DNA from: Lasiosphaeria ovina
Taxonomy: Eukaryota > Ascomycota > Sordariomycetes > Sordariales > Lasiosphaeriaceae
NCBI GenBank assembly: GCA_033439765.1
Contig: JAULSN010000004.1
Coordinates: 4,784,001 to 4,848,000 of the forward strand
Reading direction: 5' to 3'
DNA: 64,000 nt
The notes under the pieces are model-generated. The model saw only the letters and a list, made by a program, of their open reading frames with translations. It was not told the origin of the DNA and ran no database searches. A program made the position numbers and the translations under genes. Below are positions 56,696 to 64,000 of this stretch, in pieces. How positions within the stretch are numbered: the stretch's first letter is position 1; each line of letters starts with the position of its first letter.

Positions 56696-58436
56696 AGTGA
56701 GTGGTCGGAGAGGGTCAAGGTGTGGATGAGATAGTCACGGATCACGGTGATGGTTAGGATGTGAGAAGGCAAGATGTCTCAGGCTGTAGGTTAAAGCGTG
56801 AGATGCGAGCTGTGTGATGCGAGCTGTGAGAGAGTAGGAGCTGGAATCATCGCCGTCTTTATACAGACTCGTTCTCAACCATCTGTCGTAGACATCATGA
56901 AGCGGGGTCCAAGTGAGGACTCCATGGACTAGCCAAGGCAAATGCAAACGCATACTGAGTGGGGAGCTTGGGTAATCCAAAGGATTGAGACCTCGGACTT
57001 GGTCAATTAGAGGATTCTAAAAGCGGAGTCGATCAAGACAGACCATGATGATTGACGCTCGACGGCGATGCCATTGGATGAATTGATTGTCAGCGTATAT
57101 CGTCAGGTCTGGCCTCGGATTGGCTAGTCCGAATGAAACGGGCAAGTATTTGCGACGCTGCGGAGCGTAAGCGCAAAGTGGATGAATAATTCGGGCCATT
57201 AGCAACCTAATTAACAATCTCGGCGCTCGGTCTTTCAAGTCTCGCGGAGAAAACGGCTTAGGAATCCAAGATGTCTAGCCGGCTCCCTCACCCGTGATTG
57301 GTCTGGCGCGGCCGCACGCCGGGACGGCTTCCACTTCCCACGAATGAGAGACGACCACCCCCTGGCCCTCGGTCTGGCAGCACCGCCAAGACTCGGTCAA
57401 CTCTGCCCCAAAGCGGAAAAAGGTAGCGCTGCTTCCAAGCCGTTGCAACGGCACCCGCACCATGCCATCTATCCACGATTCTATTTGAGTCTTGCAGTGT
57501 CCTCAGTTTCGTGCAGCCCCTCCATCTGCCGAGTGCGGCTCGTCGAGTGTTGCCGTCTCTTAACTCCGGCCCAACAATGTCGCCGCACCTAGGCTCCGGC
57601 GCTCCGCTCTCCGTGTCAGGCCCTTTTCATATTCCTGCATCTTCTTGTTATGATATGCGAGAACATGTAGGGGCCGCTGCGGTGCTTGATTCTTGCTTGT
57701 TCAATTTCATCATTTTCCGTTTCCGGGAAGCCCGAAGGGGGTTCTGTTAGTGATCAACCAACTCCATTCGACTCTTGGCAACAATTACAGACAAAGTCTG
57801 CGGTTGTATGCCAACACCGCTTGTCTAGAGTCTGTTGATTGGAACGATCTGACGAAATCCAGCTCTTCCTCCTGACACGAGGTGCCCAGTTCAGAAACGA
57901 AGAAAGGACACGATATGAAAATCCCGAACAAGGTTGTGAGAGAGGAGTAACGGAATTAGACCAAATGTCATCACTCTCTTCAAACCCGTTTTGGCAACAC
58001 AACCGAACGAGCCAGCTTGCCGAGCCCAACGATATTCTCTCTGTCTCTCTCTAATTTCTCATCCCTCGATATCAAAGGCCAAACACCCAGCAAGTCGATA
58101 GCTAATGGGCTTTTCATGAGGACGACCTGATGAACAGTTTCGGTAATTTTACAGATTTATTTCCCTCCCTCCCTAACAGGTAGGAACCCACTACCCAAGA
58201 CGCAATGCTGCACATGTCCGTAAATCATATTCCCAACCCGCCATCTTCACTGCCCGTCGCACGCAGAAAAAAACAAAACACAGCCATGTTGAAACCAGAA
58301 CGAAAAAGTACGGCTGTGCTGAAAAACAACAACCACCTCCCCATTCCCAAAACAGCAATCACAAAAAACCACCAACCACAACCAATGCGTTTATCCCTTC
58401 CTTTTCCCATCGTTTCCCTGTCTCCACTCAAGCTGG
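56696..58436. other. Intergenic, no gene recognised
   Basis: Contains the SDR promoter side and the 3' flank of the bZIP gene. No coding signal was recognised. Confidence 0.55.
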
Positions 58437-59927
58437 CTAAAAACTGAACTCGGGCACGTGCGCCACGGCCTCGATGGGGCCGAAGCCGGCATACGAGCTG
58501 ACCTCGGCGAGCCAGGCATCGACGAAGCGCTGAACCGTGTCGACGCGCCAGCGGGGGCCGGCGACGCAGGTGCTGTTGGTGGAGAACAGGCGGACGAGCC
58601 TGCCGAGGAGGTAAGTCCGCGCGGGATCAGCAGAGCCGCCGCCGCGGAGTACGGCAGCCCAGGGGGCCCAGCCGGCGGGGGTGGCGCTGAGGCGGGCGCG
58701 CACGTAGGCGTCGAGCTCGGCGGGGTCCATCCAGAAGCGCAGGTCGCCGAGCGCGGCCATGTGGCACGGGTCGGCCACCGTGTCGGCGAACAGCCGGATG
58801 CCCGCCTCGGGGTCGCGCCCCGGGTGGTCGCCGGTTAGGCTGCCGCGGACCCGCCACACCACGCGCGCGTGGATCAGGTCGTACAGCGTGCGCTCGGATG
58901 CCAGGTGCAGCGTCATGCCGAACAGCTTCTGCACGATGGCCGTCGACGTCCGCAGCCGGTCCTCGTTGCTGTCCCCGGAGCTGCCGCTGCCGCTGCCGCT
59001 ACCGCTGCCGGCCGAGGGCGAGCTGGGCCCCGAGGACGAGGCCGAGGCTGCGGGGGTCGCGGTTCCGTCTTGTCCGGTGTGGAGGTGTTGTTGGGGATAG
59101 GGGGCAGAGGAGGACTGAGGCGGCGGCGACGGGGAAGGAGAGAAGCGGGTGCGGTAGACGACGTCTCGCAGCGCGGGCAGGGCGTAGCTCGCGCTTGTCC
59201 AGAAGACGGCGCCGCCAAACGAGTATACGCCCTCGCCGAGAAAGGGCACGATGTCGGGTGGTGCGTGGACCACCTTGAGAGCACGGTCGGGTTCAAACCA
59301 TAGGCCGTACGTCAGGCGCGGCGAGAGGCGGCCCGGCGGAGGGCTGTCATGCTGTGCTGGTGTAGTGAAGGGGGCTAGCTGGATAGCCTGGGCCTGGGCT
59401 TGGCTGGTGAAGTGGGTGTTGTGGACGAGGTTGAAGGCCGTGCGGTTGTGAGTAGAGAAGTCTTGAAAATGGTTGGATGGTTTCACGGTAGCCACTGAGT
59501 GGTTGCTGTGAGTTTCGGGTGCATATTCGGCTTCGATGTCGCCGGCATGCTCGGCCAATTCAAAGCCGGCCCCCGGAAAGCCCGAAACATGGATTGCGGC
59601 ATGATGGAGTGTGTCGTGATTACTGCCGTGAACGAGTGCTGGGCCGGCCGTGACTTGAGAGAGCTTGGAGATGGCATCCCTGAGAGCCTTGTTCTCTTCT
59701 CTTAGCTCGCGGATCGTGTCAATCTGTCGCTGGCGAAAGGCTCGCTGGGCTAGACGACCACGCTCACGCCGATGCTGCTCACATAGCTGGGTCAGTCGTG
59801 GTTACGTGCTTGGAGATGCCTGTCAATGTGGTTGGGATCATGATGGAGGGAGCCCGAGAATGAGAGTGAGAGAGGGGGTTGTTACTGATAACTCGGACTC
59901 GTCGAATTCATCTGGAGCCGGTGCCAT
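58437..59927 (-). CDS. bZIP transcription factor (DUF3425 type)
   Basis: Exon 1 (59927-59886, MAPAPDEFDESELS) and exon 2 (59786-58437) are joined across a 99-nt intron (GTAACA, GACTGAC branch, CCCAG) to give about 463 residues. Immediately after the join lies a bZIP basic region and leucine-zipper start: RRERGRLAQRAFRQRQIDTIRELREENKALRD compressed here to its key parts RLAQRAFRQRQ and ELREENKAL. It is characteristic of fungal bZIPs that carry a C-terminal DUF3425. The C-terminal half (TLYDLIHARVVWRVRG ... LGDLRFWMDPAEL) fits that domain, with a Ser/Gly repeat stretch (GSGSGSGSG) in the middle. It should act in the nucleus as a dimer; targets are unknown. The second exon alone is easily annotated as a hypothetical protein lacking the DNA-binding part. 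Confidence 0.88.
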
Positions 59928-62900
59928 ATTTGTCGTTATTATTCTGATGAGACGGGCATGAAGCCGTCACCGTTAATCGTTCGCTTCTTCCTTGTCTTTC
60001 TATCAGTATTACCCGAATGTCGGGGGGTGGAGATCGGGTGGAGATCGGGTGAGCTGAAGAGTGACCGCGTCCGGGTAGTCACTGATGGAGCTAACTATAT
60101 AGTCTGTGTTGCCCCAGGGCAATGCCTGCCTAGGTACGAATATTGTGTCTTAAACGTCTCAGAGTACGAATAGGCGCAGGTTGGTCGTGCAGAGTAAACC
60201 TCTGCTGGGGCTTCGGGTACTCAGCCCTGTTATGGTGTTGCATGTGCCCACTCTCACAACATCCGGCACGGACGGCGCCCTCCTCATCAAACGAAGAAAA
60301 ACTTGGGCTGTCAGCCTGCCTGGGGGTGCGTTCGGCTTATTCAGCCGAGAGACTTGGTGGTTAGTACTCGTGCTAGTGTAGTACGGGGGCTGCTGAGGCG
60401 GTCAGACTCAAGCGACGAGGCACTAGCCGCGATTTGGACAAACGGCGCGACCTCGAAATAGTATCAAGACCTGGTCGGCAAATGGGAGCACGAGAGAAAA
60501 GAAATCTTTACTAGTTGGGTAAGAGTCCGGCAGCAAACGGCAAACCCCGAGCAAGGTAACACAAAAAGGAATATCCAATTCGACCTAGGGGAATTACATT
60601 GATACAAGGGCGGGAGGTCCGGCGGCAACATCTCCAAAGACGGTACTAGCTGGCGAGCAAGACTGGTCTTGAACTCATTTGTCAGACGACAGCGACTGGT
60701 CGAGGCAAAAAGCCCACGCCTCGGCTTACCGCCATGGCCCCTGGCAGGCCTTCCCAGCCCTGCGGATAGGGCCCCAGTCCCCCGGGATTTCGACTGGCTG
60801 GTGTCCTGCCGTCAGGGTCTGCTGGATCTCGGGCTGACAGACGGGGATACTCGCAATTAACTCCGCCAAGACCTCATATACGTGTACGTAACTGGGCAAT
60901 TAAACTTTTTAGTTGCGCGGATATCCCGCCGAGGTGTTACCTGGCTTTCGCCGACAAGACTTCGGGAATAAGGGAAGACTGCACGCAAATATCATTCGGA
61001 CTTAACCCGGCAACTTTAGTTTCGACAGGGCTGAGATAAAGTGCTGTCCCCAGACAGCACGCAGTACTGCGTAGAGTTCGGAGGGTTGGTCAGTTTGTTA
61101 GCGCAACGGTCTCCGCACGTAAAAGTTCGTTGCCGTCCACTGGGGAAAAGCAAGGGAACGCGTCGTTCGTTCCACTTCCGACATCTGGTCCAGAAATATT
61201 GGCGCACACAGATGTGGTGTTGAGTCGGCGATCTTGACGATGCACGATGACCCAGTATCGCAAAGATCGACATTGGACGGGACGGAGAATGGAAGCCGTC
61301 AGCACTCAGTCAGTCCCAGCAGGACGACCCGTTGCTTGGCGAATCGAGTCCGGCTTGGCAAATACCAGGTTGGTGGCAGCGATGACGTCCTGAAACACTG
61401 CTAACACAGCTTCTGGAACGGATTGCCCAGCACCCAGCACCCGGCGCCACAGCGCCTGTCAGCACAGAAAATGAACTGCTTGCCGACACCTGCCGGATTG
61501 TCTTATGAATCGAGGTAGGTAAACCTCAGGCATAGCGTCCCTTCCGTAGAAGGAAGGTCACAAGATGCTGCAGCTTGGCAAGCCGCCAAAAAAGGAGAGA
61601 TGCGGCCGCTCGTGGTGTAGGTTCACGGGACGGATGGGAACAGATGAGGGAAAGAGGCGGAAAAGGAAAGGAGTGGAAGAAAGACAGGGCGAAGAGGAGG
61701 AAGCGAGAAGAAAGTAAGGTAACGCAGATTGTAGGGAACAAAAAGCAAAGAAAAGCCAGCGAATGCTGTGCCCGAAGAGCTTTTTCTCCATGGATTCCCG
61801 CTAGGAGCTCCCGTCGACATGCAGATTCTAGTGTAGAACTAGAGGGAACAAGCACTCGGCAAAGAAGCAAGCACGCTCAGATGCGAAATGGTGGGACGGT
61901 GTGCAGCAGTTATTAGAGACTTTAGAGTTTGGTCGATTCCATCCCTGTTGTGGGGAAGTCCTGCTCGTACACGATGGAAGGTACGACGTGTATGTAAGGG
62001 TGTGGGGGGCCTTACATGCAGGAAGCCCCGTCGACAAAGACACGAAGGAAAGAACGGACAAGATAGGCGAAGGAAACAACACACTAAGGCACAGACAAGA
62101 CGGCCGAGAAACACCATGCGGATGCGGGGCTTGGTCCGTTACCTGTCAATTCTGTCTTCATAAGAGCACGTGGCTGCCAGCTGCACAAGACCTGACTATG
62201 TTCCGTTTACCTGCAGGTCTTGACAAGGCTGGGCGGGCTCTCCAGCTTGTTGCCCTGATCAGGGCAGCAATGAGATGCGAGCGAAGGAAGAAATCGAAGA
62301 ATCGCACGTGTGTAAAAAAAAAAAAAGGTGGGGTAGGACAGGTCAGGTGCAGGGGACTAGGACAGCCCAGTTATGCACTCGTAGGCTGGTGGGGTGTGCA
62401 AACATCGGAGGGGAAAATGTGTCGTTCCGGGCAGAAAAATGCCCAGAAGGGATGTTGGCCGAGGTCTCGATGCGACTCGCGTCGGAACCGTCGACATCCG
62501 GTTGAAACACGGGCGAGCCCCGCGCAGCTTCTGGACGTGTTCTGCGGTAAATATCGACTAGGCCGGCAGGAATGGGAGAGAACGCGGACGTCGATTGGTG
62601 AGTCCACCCGAGCAGCCGGTGACGGCAATCAACGGCGTGCAGAAGAAAAAGTTGGCTATTGACGCCGGCAAGTGCGACTTCCGCGCCTCCCAGAATTCCA
62701 CACGTGGGAAAAAAGCGAAGAAGGGCTGCTGTCAAGTGGCAAGTGCCAGCTGGAGCGCTGAGGAAGAGGCCGGGCTAGCCTTGGCAGCCTGAGGATGCAG
62801 CAGCTTCCGGCGGCGCTAGGGGCTGAAAGCAGCCCGAAGCAAGTGGTGGTTGGGTTGGAACCTAGCACTCCCATCAATGAGGGGAAGGCGCGCCCCACTG

Positions 62901-63705
62901 TTTTCCGCCTCTCCCCAGCTGTCTGTCGCTCGACTGCCTCAACCCCCAGACGAGCTTGGGCCACAGCAGGGAAGTCGGTCTCGCTTGACCCCCATTCCGA
63001 AACAAAGAAAGCCACTCAGCGAGCACCGGCAAGCCTCAGTGCCGTTTTGCGACCTTTAGCCCGCCCGAATGACAAAGATGTAACAGATCCCGGACTGTGC
63101 CTGTCTGGCCGCAATCCAGGCGTCCTTCCAGCCCGGAGTGGAAGATGGAACGTCGCACTCACCTTACTGTGCTTCCATTCTTTCTCTTCTCTCCATGGAT
63201 TTGCCATGCACAAATGCACGCCGCGCAGGAAAAGAAGACACACGCGCGGGGACGCGGGGACGCGCGCACGCACGCGCACCTTGCTTGACCTTCCAAGACA
63301 AGACCTTGGGACCTTAGCCATCTTTGTCCTCTGCCAAAAGGGTTTGTTGATCACTCTTTTCTATTTCCTTTCCCTCTTCCCTCCTTTTTAGTCTGCCTCT
63401 TTCCCCCCCCCCCCTCCTTTTATTTTGCTTTATTTTATTTCTTTCCCCCGACGTTGTACATATTTTCAACGAGAGGGTCCATGTTTGGAGGTCAGCGGAC
63501 CCTTTCGAGTTCGCCATCCTTGCTCCCTTCTCCCCCACCCCATCCCCACCCCCTTTTGGCTTATTAGTCTTCTTTTTTTTATTCTTTCCCCTTCTGGTCG
63601 CGCGGCATGCCTTTAAGAATGCCACGCTTCCCCTCGGTGGTCTCGTCGTTTCCCCGAGACCTCGGCCTCCGCTGGGCATCGTCAAGTCAGAAACGGTGGA
63701 CAAAG
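59928..63705. other. Long intergenic stretch, no gene recognised
   Basis: About 3.8 kb. The longest frame (61901-62662, 253 codons) has a random-looking composition rich in Cys, Arg and Trp and I do not accept it. T/C-rich tracts at 63340-63600 look like promoter or leader of the gene at 63706. Confidence 0.5.
61041..61070. repeat. Perfect hairpin GTGCTGTC-CCCA-GACAGCAC plus palindrome
   Basis: An 8-bp perfect stem with a 4-base loop (61041-61060) is followed directly by the 10-bp palindrome GCAGTACTGC (61061-61070). A further GCAACG/CGTTGC pairing lies just downstream (about 61100-61130). No T-run follows, so a terminator role is unlikely. Confidence 0.6.
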
Positions 63706-64000
63706 ATGCCTTTCCAGCTCTCGCTGCTGCACCTCTCGGCCCTCGCCATCCTCGTCTTCTCCTCGGCCCTCTTCAGCCAGGGCAAGTCGGCCGTAGCCCC
63801 GGCCGTCTGTGCATCGCACGATCTCCCGAATCCGCTGGCAGAGCTGTTTCCGAACAATGCCACGGGCGTTCTCAATGCCACGCTGGCCATCATCCCTATC
63901 CCATTGGACATGGCCCGCCGCCTGATTCCGCCCCAGTACGGCATCCTCGAACGGGCATACCGGGCCCTGCTGCCCGACTTCCCCGAGGCCATGTACCCCG
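63706..64000 (+). CDS. Secreted protein, partial (cut by window end)
   Basis: The frame runs open to the window edge, so only the first 98 residues are seen. The Met at 63706 starts a good signal peptide (MPFQLSLLHLSALAILVFSSALFSQ). An in-frame ATG at 63619 would add 29 residues and hide the signal, so it is less likely. The following sequence has two N-glycosylation sites (NNAT, NAT) and reads LAIIPIPLDMARRLIPPQYGILERAYRALLPDF. This resembles fungal extracellular proteins with an acetoacetate-decarboxylase-like fold, but I cannot confirm that from a fragment. Confidence 0.65.
   Translation, partial: MPFQLSLLHLSALAILVFSSALFSQGKSAVAPAVCASHDLPNPLAELFPNNATGVLNATLAIIPIPLDMARRLIPPQYGILERAYRALLPDFPEAMYP

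Noticed and set aside
61901..62662. Plus-strand frame of 253 codons
   Set aside because: Basic, Cys/Trp-scattered composition, no motif, no codon bias like the neighbouring genes, and no splice signals.
1..64000. CRISPR arrays, bacterial operons, rRNA genes
   Set aside because: No regularly spaced repeats of that type and no rRNA sequence are present; spliced genes show a eukaryotic nuclear origin.

Overview
The window looks like nuclear DNA of a filamentous ascomycete. Genes are GC-rich and split by short introns (about 50-220 nt, CTRAY-type branch sites). Recognisable products match families known from Sordariomycetes: a JEN1-type transporter, FAL1/eIF4A3, SF3a60/Prp9, SLX1, a KDM5 demethylase, Urc4, a catalase and a DUF3425-type bZIP. 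The class assignment is inference; no rRNA or intact tRNA was found to test it. All exon borders were read by eye from frame continuity and GT-AG (once GC-AG) signals.

Layout. 1-7.5 kb: a JEN1-like carboxylate transporter, then a damaged coiled-coil gene ending in a CaaX box. 7.5-21.3 kb: an accessory block rich in signalling genes. It holds two paralogous kinase-TPR proteins (minus strand), a tiny spliced gene, a large protein with a kinase domain plus a second degenerate kinase domain, and a CorA-like two-TM membrane protein. 22.4-24.7 kb: a duplicated TATA/leader segment upstream of a small tail-anchored coiled-coil protein. 24.7-28.2 kb: an AT-rich, transposon-scarred island with an LTR-like segment, a GC-rich 1-kb insertion between 16-bp direct repeats, and a complete non-autonomous hAT-type element with an exact 8-bp target-site duplication.

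28.3-41.6 kb: conserved housekeeping genes. FAL1 and SF3a60 are divergent across 368 bp and both act in mRNA splicing or maturation; SLX1 and a full KDM5/Lid2 histone demethylase follow. 42.9-44.7 kb: a catalase gene broken by two frame changes and an unrecognisable intron. 47.9-49.9 kb: URC4 with a GC-AG first intron, followed by a run of 24 G. 50.6-64 kb: a GPI-anchored secreted protein, an SDR oxidoreductase, a bZIP factor and the start of a secreted protein cut by the window edge. These last genes are separated by long stretches where I see no gene.

The region most likely to hold something new is the kinase/TPR/pseudokinase/CorA-like block at 7.5-21.3 kb. It resembles fungal receptor- or allorecognition-type gene clusters in domain content, but no function can be shown from sequence alone.
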